Shown: positions 10,814 to 21,065 of the stretch, piece by piece
How the letters are laid out: each line of letters begins with the position of its first letter
How positions within the stretch are numbered: position 1 is the stretch's first letter
Notes under the pieces: generated by a model
What the model was told of the DNA's origin: nothing
Database searches by the model: none
The model's input: only the letters and a program-made list of their open reading frames with translations
Made by a program: the position numbers and the translations under genes
NCBI GenBank assembly: GCA_964058805.1
Contig: CAXKVV010001699.1
Coordinates: forward strand, 1-25,161
From: Schoenoplectus triqueter
Taxonomy: Eukaryota > Streptophyta > Magnoliopsida > Poales > Cyperaceae
Reading direction: 5' to 3'
Length of the DNA stretch: 25,161 nucleotides

Positions 10814-11623
10814 ATTATAAATTTCAAAAGTTTATTTAATAGTAATTCTGCGATCACGAATCTTATAGGTGTTTCGGATTATAAATATAAAGAGATCAAT
10901 GATAGTGACGTAGTTTTATATAGAAATGATTTAAGGTTGAATATATAATATAAAATTTGAATTAGAAATTTAATTTGAACGTTCTATGTATTTATGGTCT
11001 TGTGAAAATAATAAGCAGCTAAGAGCCACCAATCTAATATAGTACTGATGAGGATCATCTCTCTTCTGAGAGGCTGAGAGATGTAAGTTCAGTTTTCACC
11101 CAAGAAAATGAAAAAAAAAAACAAATCTATAAGTAATAAATATAAAACAAACAAAAATGGATATCTCCGGTTTTAGATCGACTGAAGAGAAAAATGTCCA
11201 TTTTTTTTTAATCTAGAAGCTACATTTCAGAATTTAGAGCGAAGCTCCAGAAATTTCATTGCTATTTTTTTTTTGTCATGTCTAGCGGTTAGGCGTATTT
11301 TTTTTTTTGATGAAAATTAGGCGTATATTCCCTAAGGGGCATGCAGAGTTGTAGACAGTACAGCTTGCTGATGTTATCTACTTCGGAATTTGGAACCTGT
11401 CCCCTTTGCTTCCTTCTGCTCTATCAGCATATGACATCAAAATCAATGTGACCTGACCTCTATCATATTTCAATATTTCATTTATCCTGGGCTGTCTTTT
11501 GTTTTCTATTTTGTATATCATTTATTCGATGGGTCTTTTCAATTTTCATGCATCATCATCCATCTGGGAGACTGGGACCCTTTTTTTCATTTTTTTTCTT
11601 ATGAAGGAAAAGATTGTGGCAAT
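10814..11623. other. Intergenic DNA, nothing identified
   Basis: AT-rich with long T and A runs (for example 11206-11275). No coding exon or clear repeat boundary was found. Confidence 0.5.
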
Positions 11624-12045
11624 TAGTGGTCTGCTGAAATTAGTCGGGTACAATCCGTATCTGTGTATTCATGTCCGGTATCTGTATTTGTGTCCGGATA
11701 CAGGCGGTTAAACGGGTACAGATTTGAGAAGGGCTGATCATGTTTTTTTTTGAAAAAAATCCGTTGTACCCATATTAGTTTATTCGCCGCCTGCGTACCC
11801 GTACCCGCATACCCGCCGACCCGTGAAATTCAAATTTCAAAAATTCCCCCCAGTTCACATCAAATCAACCCCGTACCCATAAACCCGCCGACCCGTAAAA
11901 AAGCAAAAAAAAAAATCTCGTATCCAACCCGTTGTCTATCCATGCCCGCCGTACTCGTCTACCCGTCGTGCCCGTGCCCGTCTTACCCGCCGCCCGCCGC
12001 AGGTGTACCCGGCCCGTACCCGCAGTACCCACCGGCAAATCACTA
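11624..12045. mobile_element. hAT-like MITE with GGGTAC/TACCCG-rich interior
   Basis: The ends are TAGTGGTCTGC (left, 11624-11634) and TAGTGATTTGC (minus strand, from 12045), 9 of 11 matching. The flanks GTGGCAAT and ATGACAAG agree at 5 of 8 positions, as expected of an old duplication, but this is weak. The interior is strand-asymmetric: the left part is G-rich (cgggtac, gtccggatac) and the right part C-rich with many TACCCG units. The apparent proline-rich reading frame there follows from that repeat and is not a gene. Confidence 0.55.
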
Positions 12046-12955
12046 ATGACAAGTGCTACAAATGTTCTTATTTAATTTCCAACTACTATTTCTTTTTTTC
12101 TGTAGCAGCTAATATAGTCTACAAAGATGCATGCTCAGCATTTTCTATGCTCTGCAAAGTAGCCTTGTTATATTTATGCAAAGTCAATATATATAATTTA
12201 AATTGTATAAATGCACCAAAGCAAGCACATAAAATAACTCATGGAAAAGAAATTGATGAAGATAAACTTTTCCTCTTTGGTTCTTCAAAGAGTAGATTTT
12301 GAATTTGAACTTCAAAATAATTTTTTTTAAAAGCATTATTTGTGGAATTTACGACAAAATACCAATGCCTTCAAAAATAATGCAGCAACAATTTAATTTC
12401 TAAATTTATCAAATGCACTAAATAGAATGAATATGGTCAATATGTTAGATATTTAGTTAAACTATTAGATAATCATAGTCGAAAAAAAACATAGCTGATT
12501 TTATCGCTATTTTAAAAATGTACAGAAAACCTCAGCTTCATACGGCTCCTTTATACCCACAATAAATATAAGGAATGACTAGTTCAATATTATTAACATC
12601 TTTCAAAGAAAGTACACAGAATAAAGATAAATCGAAGAGTCTCAAATTAGACCAACGAAATTCGATCAATATATTAGATATTTATTTAACAACTTACTTT
12701 AACCTTACTTTTAGATGGGGGATAAAAATTAAATTTTTAAAGGATCAAAATTTTAATTTTTTTATATAAATATTTTTTTTATTTCTCTAAATATATATAT
12801 ATATATATATATATAATTATAAGAGTGTTTTTTTAGTTTGACCGGCAGGATCAACTCACCTCCACTGCCATAAGCGAGCTGCGCCCCTGATTACTTCTAT
12901 GAGAACTGAACTTCCTGCTCGATCTGCCCCTTAGTTAGTTCTATTGAGCTTCTAG
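12046..12955. other. Intergenic DNA with an (AT)n run and a short GC-richer fragment
   Basis: An AT dinucleotide run spans 12791-12815. Positions 12840-12950 are GC-richer than the surroundings and look like part of an older repeat into which the LTR at 12956 inserted. They are not recognised. Confidence 0.5.
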
Positions 12956-13607
12956 TGATAGAATTTAATGTTATGGCCATGATCCTCTAGTGAACTCTAA
13001 ACATAAATTAAGTTACCTTGATTCATGCTGTTAGTCTTTCAGAGAGACACAACCTCGTTGATCACCAGACTCCTTTAGTCTTCCAGCGATCTTCCTCTAA
13101 TCCGATGGAGTGATTGAGAGGACCAGCGTCGACAGTTTCTTCTCTTCTGGAACAGTGTTAAGAGAGAGAGAAATCTAGATCTGTTGGAAATGAAAGGGTG
13201 GCAGAAAGTGGGGAAATGAGTGTTGTCCAAAACCAACTGTATCTCTGCATATATATAGATGTCCATATAACAGAGTGCAGTTATACCTTAACGGGTCCAT
13301 ATCGGATCCAGATTCTCTCTTAACGGGTTTGCTGCTTAATCAGAAAGTTGTCTATAGTTGTGTTCTCCTGGGACCAATAACATAATTGTATTATTATCAG
13401 ACTTTATATAATTCATGCCATCATTAAATCATAAAGTCATTAATACACATTCTACACATTAAAGGGCTCACTTCTCATGACATATAATAAACCCGATACA
13501 GAATTTGATCACTTCATTATGAGTATAATTTGACAGTCCATTATATAATATATATTCATTACATATAAGCCCATACATATTGTAATTAATAATAATTAAT
13601 TCTAACA
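12956..13607 (-). mobile_element. Solo LTR of a retrotransposon, 652 bp, 5-bp TSD TCTAG
   Basis: The flanks are identical: TCTAG at 12951-12955 and 13608-13612. On the minus strand the element starts TGTTAGAATTAAT and ends ATTAAATTCTATCA, giving TG...CA ends with a 9/10 inverted terminal match (TGTTAGAATT / TGATAGAATT). A TATA-like CTATATATATGC (minus strand, near 13258) precedes a pyrimidine-rich leader, which sets the orientation. No primer-binding site, polypurine tract or gag-pol adjoins, so this is a solo LTR left by recombination. The TGTTAGAATT start is common in Copia LTRs, so Copia is likely but unproven. Confidence 0.88.
13287..13328 (-). repeat. Paired 10-bp motif inside the LTR
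   Basis: CTTAACGGGT occurs at 13287-13296 and 13319-13328, upstream of the LTR's TATA-like box when read on the minus strand. Tandem motifs at this place in plant LTRs often act as enhancers; that role is inferred here. Confidence 0.45.
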
Positions 13608-13612
13608 TCTAG

Positions 13613-14349
13613 AAGATTCTAGTGCTCGCATATATGCTAATTTCTGTTTAACAAGCCTTGGGAATATATAGAGCATTGTGTGACTTAACTAACCAGTTAC
13701 AACTTACAAGCACCATAATTTCATGAATTGTAGATTATTTATTTTCTCCGAGGTCCAACTATTTTTTTTTCCTTTTTGGTATTGACCAAAAGTTTGCTAA
13801 TAGGAGCCCAGGGACAATTCAGCCAAATACACTGTTGGTACAATGCTACTGCTTTCATTAGTAGGTACACAATCAATTTGACATTTACAAGAAACCCACT
13901 TTTAATGTCATGAGAAATTAACTGTCGCGTATAAATGAACAGCACATGAACATGATTAGTTAACCTAAGACAATGCCATGAAATAAATGCTATGCATGAA
14001 GATTTTTTAATACATCTCTATGTATGTAACCAGGAAATCAATTCTCTGACATGCTTGTACCAAAATATGTTAGTTCAAGAAAAGCAAACATTTTAACAGT
14101 TCTTATAAGTTATATTATATTGGTCATGACATCTACATTAGCTTCATTCTCAATTAAAAATTATTGGAAAAAATAAAAATTATGGCCCACGTTGCACATT
14201 TGTGGGGGGTTGGTGGTTCCAAGTTCCAACTAGAAGCATCATATTTATACCACAAATTACCGGATTAACCGGTGATCACCAGTAATAATTGAAAAAGTGA
14301 AAGACCGATTAACACCCAACTTAGCTTTTAATTACCTGTTGACTTGACC
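13613..14349. other. Upstream flank of the RBOH gene, nothing identified
   Basis: AT-rich and single-copy in appearance. A short palindrome, ACCGGATTAACCGGT, lies near 14260. No gene is seen. Confidence 0.5.
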
Positions 14350-14946
14350 CACATTTTATATATATACATGCTTCCCTGATTCAGTCCCTACAGCCGTGGG
14401 TTCAGTTATGAACTCCTCTCTTTTTCTCTCTTCACTTCGCTTCATACTCTCTCTCAAGACCACGTGTTTGATCTCATATCGTTGATATTTAGATCCAACG
14501 CACCAGATCACACGAGTGAGTGTCAGCCATGTGGCGCTCTACTTTTACCAGCATCTTTTAATTTCGCCTCCTCTTTTCACAATTATTGCACATACAACTT
14601 ATAAATAATTGCATCCCATTGAATTACTCACCGTATTACTGCATTATTATCAGTTAAATGATATCTATTGTTTATTGAATAAACAAAGAAAGAAGCCCAG
14701 GTTTATTTCTTTATTTCTCCGGGGCTCCTCTCCTCTTCCCTTCTCTCAGATTTTCTACAACGGATCCCAACCAACCCGTTGGGTGCCATCTCCGTTGAAT
14801 TCTTGCCATTGGAGTTTGTTTGAAGAAGGTGAGAAAACCAAGCAATTGCCAACAATTTTAATCTTTTAAAAAAGGGGATGAGCGCAAAGACCAATCTTAA
14901 CAGAGAAGCCAAGCAATAAAAGAAAAAGGAGGTGGCCACTTCACAA
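14350..14946 (+). promoter_or_regulatory. Putative promoter and 5' leader of the RBOH gene
   Basis: TATA-like candidates are TTTTATATATATACA near 14354 and CTTATAAATAA near 14599. A G-box (CACGTG) is at 14461-14466. CT-rich tracts at about 14415-14456 and 14700-14750 are typical of plant core promoters and leaders. The transcription start cannot be fixed from sequence, so promoter and UTR are not separated. A 13-codon upstream reading frame lies near the 3' end (14878-14919). Confidence 0.45.
14878..14919 (+). promoter_or_regulatory. 13-codon upstream ORF in the RBOH leader
   Basis: ATG at 14878 (context GGGGATGA, G at -3) to TAA at 14917-14919, in the same frame as the main ORF and ending 27 nt before its ATG. 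The main start has C at -3, so this ATG may have the stronger context and could reduce translation of the oxidase. It matters only if transcription starts upstream of 14878. Confidence 0.4.
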
Positions 14947-17900
14947 ATGAGAACTCCTTCAAGAGGAAGCAGCAGTAGAAGAAGCGGCCACTGCCGCATC
15001 GCTGATTTCTTAGATGAAGACATGGAATCCGACAATGAATCCTTCAAGACGGCGTATGATGGCTCTGATGGGTTATTGCCGATGTTTTTAAACGACCAGA
15101 ATGAATTGGTAGAGGTGATGCTGGAATTAGACGAGGAATCGATGGTGGTGCGAACTGTGACGCCAACCTCTGCTACATTGTATAGCGCAATGGGTGCGAC
15201 CACTCCGGAAGTAGGGCCTGGTCAAAGCCCAAGTCGGTGCTCCTCCACTTCATCAAGAATACGGAAGAAATTTGCATGGTTGCGGTCGCCATCGCCATGC
15301 CGTCCAAGCGCGGCAGAGAGAGATGCCGCTGCAGCAGCAACAGCAGCAGCATTAGCAGCAAGAGAGAAGAGGAGGGTTCAGGCGAGGTTAAACCGGACTC
15401 GATCGGGGGCACAGAGAGCGCTCAAGGGTTTGCGGTTTATTAGCAGGACAACCAATACAGTCGAGGCAGCGGAACTGTGGCAACGAGTTGAGGAGCGGTT
15501 TTACAAGCTAGCTAAAGATGGGTTGCTTTCAAGAGAGGATTTTGGAGAATGTATAGGTGTTTATAATTTTCTTTCCATTTTTCTTCCTCTATACTCTGCT
15601 TCATTCCCTGTTTTTGCTCTCATGAACAGGTAAGGAAGAATGTGCCTTCTGCTATGAACTCAATTGTGTATATTTTTTTCCCCATTTTTTATGTGTATTT
15701 TTAGGAATGGTTGATTCAAAGGAGTTCGCTGTCGGAATTTTTGATGCGTTGGCGCGGCGGCGGCGGCAAAATCTGGAGAGAATAACAAAGGAGGAGTTGT
15801 ATGATTTCTGGCTTCAGATCTCAGATCAGAGTTTTGATGCCAGGCTTCAGATCTTCTTTGACATGTATGAGACTGAGTTGTTGCATGCAAAACTTCAACT
15901 TAATTTTGTTTAACAGAGGTTGACGTTGGATTATCTGGTGGTTAGTTTCTGATGTGATTTTAATGCAGGGTAGATACCAATGTGGATGGGAGGATTACGA
16001 GGGAGGAAGTACAAGAGGTTAGTTTTAGAAGTTGATATTATGGGGAACTTCAGTTTTAAATATAGTATTAGAACTTTTTGATGCATTGTGTCGTTACTTT
16101 TATTCTTGAACTCAGGGCGCCGTAACACTTTGTCAGTATATTTTATTTATTCCAAAAATTACTTTTTTATTTATCAAATGAGAGGACCTTTTGTCATTTG
16201 TAATTTTTGTAAAAGTTGATGACAGTTTTTAGTATTATATATATATGACCCAGAGTACTTTTTGGCTAGGAGTAAACATAAAAGAGTTCTTCTAAAAAAA
16301 ACATAAAAGAGTTCTTTGTTAAATTATTGCAACAATTAAGAGTATTTATTTTTTTTCAAAAAAATGAATGGAAATTGCACCTCCGTTCTGGAGTAACGTC
16401 ATAAATATGGAAGTTTATTTTATATTTTTTGTTTAGATATCAATTAATGTTTGACGTAATCAAGTGGTCGATCAACTAAATTTTGGTGGGGTGTTCTGTT
16501 TGTCGATCTGAGTTGAGAAATAACAAATGTTTTTTTTTATTTCCTGAATTGTTTAATGAAAAATGTTTTTCTAGTTTCCTGTTTGATTTGTTGATTGCAC
16601 AATTTACTAAATCCTACTTGCAGTGGAAACTGGCAAGACATCATACCAATTTGGTGAACTAATAATTAACCCTGGTAATTTTTTGTGTGAATATGACAGT
16701 TGATTGTACTGAGCGCGTCGGCAAATAAGCTATCCAAATTGAAAGAGCAAGCAGAGGAATACGCCTCTCTCATCATGGAGGAACTTGACCCAGAAAACCT
16801 TCGCTACATTGAGGTGCCTAAATAAAATTAGCACAACATTATCCAAATTTTTGTGGGAAGACTCAACAAAAATATTCTTATTATTTGACAAATGTATTTC
16901 GTTTTACATTTTGTTGATATAACACAGCTATGGCAATTAGAGGCACTACTGCTCCAAAGAGACACATACATGAACTACAGCCGGCCACTGAGCACCGTGA
17001 GCGGCGCCAATTGGAGCCGAAATCTGGGCAACACCGGCAACATAGATGGTGGTACCTTTACCAATGAAAACGGCTATAACTCCCAACCCAGACCACCGAG
17101 ATTTAAATTCAAATTTGGCATTCATCGTGGATGTACCAAGCTCCGGTACGCGGCACAAGAGAACTGGCGCCGCGCCTGGGTCATCATGCTCTGGGTAGCG
17201 GTGATGGCTGCACTTTTTGTCTGGAAATTCATGCAGTACCGACGCATGAAGGCGTTCCGAGTGATGGGGTATTGCCTGCCGACGGCCAAAGGTGCGGCCG
17301 AGACGCTGAAGCTGAACATGGCGTTGGTGCTGTTGCCTGTGTGCCGCAACACACTCACCTGGCTCCGGTCCACCTGGGCCCGCTATTTTGTTCCCTTTGA
17401 CGATAATATCACATTTCACAAGGTACGCGCGATATTTCTTTGTGTAACGAACTATCACTGCACTCCCTTGTTTCTCTACTGGATATGTCCAATTCATTTG
17501 CATGTGTGGGATTCCTGAGACTTGTACAAGAGCAGGACAAAGAATTGGATATTTTCGGTATGATGAAACGGTGAGAGCTGGATTCATTTGTTCAGCTGTC
17601 ACTCTACAGTGCATGAGGCCTGCGCTTTTTTTTTTAATTATTGACGGGGCAAACATTTTCTGAAAGAAATTTTGAACAGAATACATGTCGTGAGGGTAGG
17701 CATCGGTTGGCTCAGGGTTTGCGGAAGAGTCGGGTAAAAATCAGATTTATAAAGGTTTCTAAGGTTTTTAGAGGATTGGGTTAAAATAATTTAATTTTTG
17801 AGAACTCTTGATAGATTCAATTTTTATGAGATTCTTTAGACTTTAAAAATCAGATAAGAGATGGATAAAGATTAGATTTGAAAAAAAATGTCATTTTTAA

Positions 17901-20900
17901 TTATTTTAATTTTTTAAATATAACTAAAATATAACATAAAATATTAAAAAATAAAACAAAATTTTTATCACTATAAATGTAAAAAGTAATATTGTTTAAT
18001 TCTTTAGATTTTTTAAATACAACTAAAATACAAAATGTTTAAAAATGATCATGTCTGAAAATAACTTAAAAAGATTGAAAAGAACTGGATTCAATAAAAA
18101 TTTGACCAAATTTGTAAAGGATTTCATTTCTACGAAGTTAGATCCGAATTGTCCTTCAGAAAGGAAAAACCCGGATCTGGTTGGAGAAAGGCCCGATGAG
18201 AATCGAGTTTTTTGACAGACTAACCGAGCTGAATTTAAGAACTGAACCAAACTATTGACTCAGTGCTAGGTATCATCCTTAAAGGTCGGGTCTAGTTGAT
18301 CTACGACAAGGTCGGGTAAGGGTCGGATTTGTAAGGACTTTTTGAAGGTCAGGTTTAAAAAGTTTAATTTTTAATGGGTAAGTTCAGCCCTTGAGAAGCC
18401 CAATCCTTACCAAGCCCTCCGTGATTTAAAGATCGAGTGAGGGCAAAATAAGGGCCGGATAAGGATCGACGGATTAGGATCTTATATATATATTTTTGTT
18501 CATTAAGTATTTTTTTAATATTAATTTATATTTGTATAAAAATATTAAATTATATTTTTCTGTTTGGGTATTTTATTTTATTTTATTTTCTATTTTTTAG
18601 AATTTTAAGTATAATTAATATATAATATAAAATATTAAAAAAGAGTTTGGGAAGGACCGTATTTGATACAAATCGAATTATATGGACTTATTTTTAAAGA
18701 TTAATTTTAACTCTTAAGAAGTTCGGTTTATACCATTAGAGAGGGACGTACAAAATTTATAAATGTCAGATAAAAATTGAATTAAAAAAACTTATAAATA
18801 TCAGATAAAAATTGATTTTTTTTAAGAGGCCGACCGGATCGGATTCAAAGACCTATCCTGCGCCGATTTTGTATAACCAATCACGTATACGGTATATCAA
18901 AAATTCTGGGCCAATAAGGCAGTCCAATCAGCGAGAATTGGTGGTAGGCTCTAGTTTTCAATGCATTCATCCGTAACCAAATTATTTGAGCGGGTCAAAT
19001 GACAACAAAAGACAACCTGCTAACAAATCTGCTACACAGTGTACTTTACACAGGAGAATAGAGATTAAAAGAAGGATCCGAAGTTTCGCGGGGCCACCTG
19101 TTCAATTCCATGCCCTTCCCAGTTCCCAGAAACGTAGTCCTATGATAGGTGGGCCCCATCAGGGTAAGGTCTCCAGAAACTAGGAGCGATGTGTCTCGCA
19201 CTCGGAAGTCGGATCCGATCCCGCATCTTCCCCCATTTTCATCTGCTCATTTTCGTTCGTATACCGAATCACCCACTCCCTTAATTACCATGACAAAATC
19301 ACTCGCTGTAGGATTAGTACAGAGTTGAGGAAATAGAAACTAGAAAGGGAGATTTTTATTTTCAGTTAGTGCTGTCGGTCAATGAGGATCGGAGAGAAGT
19401 GACAGCGGAGTTACCGTCATGATCGTCGCCTTCAGGCTTCAGATGCGGTTGGTGGTGTGTCACTGAGTCTCCACGAGATTGACCATGACTCTGCTTAATT
19501 TCCAACTTTTTTCACTTACACCCTTTTAATATCCCAATTACAATCTCTTCCTCTCATCAGAATTTGTTGTCATGGGCTCGTCACTCGTGACCTGTCTTTC
19601 CTTTTTTCATATTAATTAATTGATGACATTGACAGCGCTGGATATGCTATTACATTCGTATTTATGTTTGAGGAGGTAAATAAAATAAATTTTGGGGGTG
19701 TTTATGTAAAAGTGTCATGTAAAATCGTTAGTGATGGTATGGGTGCCCAAAATTACTCGCTCTAGGCCTTTAACGATGACAAGAAAAAGAGAACCTCTCC
19801 GATCACCTTCAAATTTGACCATAATTTCTTTTCCTTTTCTTTTCAGATGATCGCTACGGCCATTGTGGTTGGCATCACGCTACATGCTGGCAACCATCTT
19901 GCCTGTGATTTTCCACGCGTGATCAATTCTGGTCCGGATCAGTATCAGTGGGTTCAACCTGACTTCGGTCTGGTCAAACCAACCTACACTAGTCTACTAA
20001 CCGGAATTGAAGGTGATTTTTGGATTCATTGTATTCGCTTATTATTATTGTTAATATTATTATTAGTGATAGAGAGATATTGATCACTAGACTCGTTTAA
20101 TCACAGCAAAAATAATGAAAATTGTGCATACTTATATATTTTGTGTATCATATTAGGTCTATGGGAATTGTTTGGTCATTAATGATTTTTTTAGATAAAA
20201 ATGAGAGTCTAAATTATCCAACTAATGTTCATAAAGTACTCTAATTTGGATTAGGAACATCCAACCTCCCACATAGGGGCGTCGACGAATTGGGTCATCA
20301 TTATTTTATTATTATTATTATTTGATCAGGCTCATTTAAATCAGATCGACTTTTTTTAGCCCAACCCAATAAATTAATTAAGTATTTATTAATTATTTTT
20401 ATATATTTTAAGTTATTTAATGTTAATTAAATAACTTTTTAATTTTAATTAGTATTAAATTAAAAAATACAATTAAAAGGGTCGGGGCGGGTCAAGTCGT
20501 ACCCTACCCATGACGGGTCAAAAAGCCTGGACCATCACCCAATTCATTTATTCTCGGATCATTTTAGATCGACTCGGGTCAGGTTTTGACACCCACACAA
20601 AGAACGTCACTGATGAAGTATCGATAAAGGAATGAAAAATTAACATTTAATTGCACATTAGATATTCAATTTGTTCTCAAATTAAAATATAACTTTTTTC
20701 TTATTTTTTTCACCAGTGTTTGGTTGATTTTCGTAGGTTTTGAAATAAGTTTGTTATCGACATAAATTATGTGTTATTAATTTGCAATATTAGAACATAA
20801 TTGATTGCATATGTTTTATAAATTTTGAGTCTTAAATTCTTTGACAGGTATAACGGGAGTCATAATGGTGATTTTGATGACCATATCATTTACATTGGCA

Positions 20901-21065
20901 ACACACCCGTTTAGAAAAAATGGTGTGAAGTTACCATTCCCTCTAAACCGGCTTAGCGGCTTCAACGCCTTTTGGTACTCTCACCACCTCCTAGGGGTCG
21001 TTTATGCATTGCTCTTGATTCATGGATACTTTATGTTTCTAGTTCACAAATGGTACCAACGAACG
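14947..21065 (+). CDS. RBOHE: Respiratory burst oxidase homolog (plant NADPH oxidase), RBOHE-like, first seven exons (3' partial)
   Basis: Exons 14947-15556, 15705-15864, 15969-16017, 16700-16813, 16928-17422, 19847-20012 and 20848-21065 give 604 codons with no stop and GT-AG introns throughout. RBOHs reduce O2 to superoxide across the plasma membrane using cytosolic NADPH. Domains: Ser-rich acidic N-terminus; poly-Ala (127-138); conserved [14 protein letters not shown] (152-165); canonical EF-hand loop [12 protein letters not shown] (259-270); degenerate second EF-hand near 303-314; TM1 about 394-413, TM2 437-455, TM3 477-496, TM4 533-551, TM5 571-591. Heme ligands by alignment to NOX2 are H475, H489 (spacing 14), H577 and H590 (spacing 13). 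ATG 14947 is chosen because an in-frame TAA (14917) and no other in-frame ATG precede it. The flavin and NADPH domains (about 340 residues) are absent and presumably lie past the right edge. Arabidopsis RBOHE acts in tapetum cell death. Subfamily assignment is from recall. Confidence 0.92.
15325..15360 (+). repeat. Coding GCA/GCC trinucleotide tract (poly-alanine)
   Basis: An imperfect GCN repeat within RBOH exon 1 encodes a run of alanines (residues 127-138, with one Thr and one Leu). It lies in the poorly conserved N-terminal region and may vary in length between alleles. Confidence 0.8.
16018..16699 (+). other. RBOH intron 3 (682 bp)
   Basis: The donor is GAG|GTTAGT and the acceptor GACAG|TTG. 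The intron contains a 17-bp direct repeat (16274-16290 and 16299-16315, period 25). No inserted element is recognised. Confidence 0.85.
17697..18255 (+). mobile_element. Copy C of the TAGGCATC-ended repeat family
   Basis: Begins TAGGCATCGGTTGG, matching the end of copy A on its minus strand. It has the family layout of a GGTCGGGT-like flank, an AT-rich core and a CCGAT-like flank, but is more diverged than copy D. The right boundary is approximate. Confidence 0.5.
18267..18858 (+). mobile_element. Copy D of the TAGGCATC-ended repeat family
   Basis: Begins TAGGTATCATCCTTAA and ends near a minus-strand ATAGGTCTTTGAATCC. The AT-rich core (18465-18665) is the clear reverse complement of copy A's core at 7480-7665; shared landmarks include AAATACTTAAT, AATTTAATATTTTTATA and CGGTCCTTCCCAA. 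A partial duplication (18757-18780 and 18792-18815, 23 of 24 matching) lies in its right flank. Confidence 0.65.
18870..19600. other. GC-richer segment in RBOH intron 5
   Basis: This block contrasts with the AT-rich intron around it. It contains GTGGGCCCCA (19149-19158), which resembles a TCP-factor site of plant promoters, and a CT-rich part near 19210-19260. I found no long reading frame or family match on either strand. It may be a captured promoter or gene fragment, an intronic regulatory region, or an old repeat. Confidence 0.35.
20013..20847 (+). other. RBOH intron 6 (835 bp)
   Basis: The donor is GAAG|GTGATT and the acceptor TTGACAG|GTATAA; the split Gly codon (G|GT) continues as ITGVIMV. 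The intron carries the MITE-like element at 20274-20597. Confidence 0.88.
20274..20597. mobile_element. Small hAT-like MITE in RBOH intron 6
   Basis: The left end is TAGGGGCGTCGACGAATTGG. The right end reads GGTCAGGTTTTGACACCC, a degenerate inverted counterpart of the common TAGGGGTGTCAAA plant MITE end. The interior is AT-rich, with GGGTC/GACCC motifs near both ends. The 8-mers CTCCCACA (20266-20273) and CACCCACA (20590-20597) match at 7 of 8, but the second overlaps the expected right terminus, so the exact boundary is unresolved. Confidence 0.5.

Larger units (their letters stand above)
17423..19846 (+). other. RBOH intron 5 (2424 bp), repeat-filled
   Basis: The donor is AAG|GTACGC and the acceptor TTTTCAG|ATG. 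It separates the exon ending FHK (heme ligand H475) from the exon starting MIATAIVV (TM3). Most of its length is explained by two repeat copies (17697-18255 and 18267-18858) and a GC-richer block (about 18870-19600). The splice is supported because the joined reading frame restores the family's FHK-MIA motif. Confidence 0.9.

Noticed and set aside
11750..12046. 98-codon proline-rich open frame
   Set aside because: It is generated by the TACCCG repeats inside the MITE-like element and has no non-repetitive protein character.
14932..14946. GTG start giving five extra residues to RBOH
   Set aside because: Plant nuclear genes start at ATG. The first in-frame ATG after the TAA at 14917 is at 14947.
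14703..15203. 166-codon open frame on the minus strand over RBOH exon 1
   Set aside because: A shadow of the sense exon and leader. The hydrophobic Leu/Ser content reflects antisense of acidic and Ser-rich codons.
16946..17686. 246-codon open frame on the minus strand
   Set aside because: It is antisense to RBOH exon 5, whose sense frame has clear family motifs. It arises from the GC-rich codon usage there and resembles no known protein.
19450..19540. Minus-strand open stretch in intron 5 with a hydrophilic His/Asp-rich peptide
   Set aside because: It is under 50 codons, has no recognisable motif and no splice support; kept only as part of the GC-richer block.
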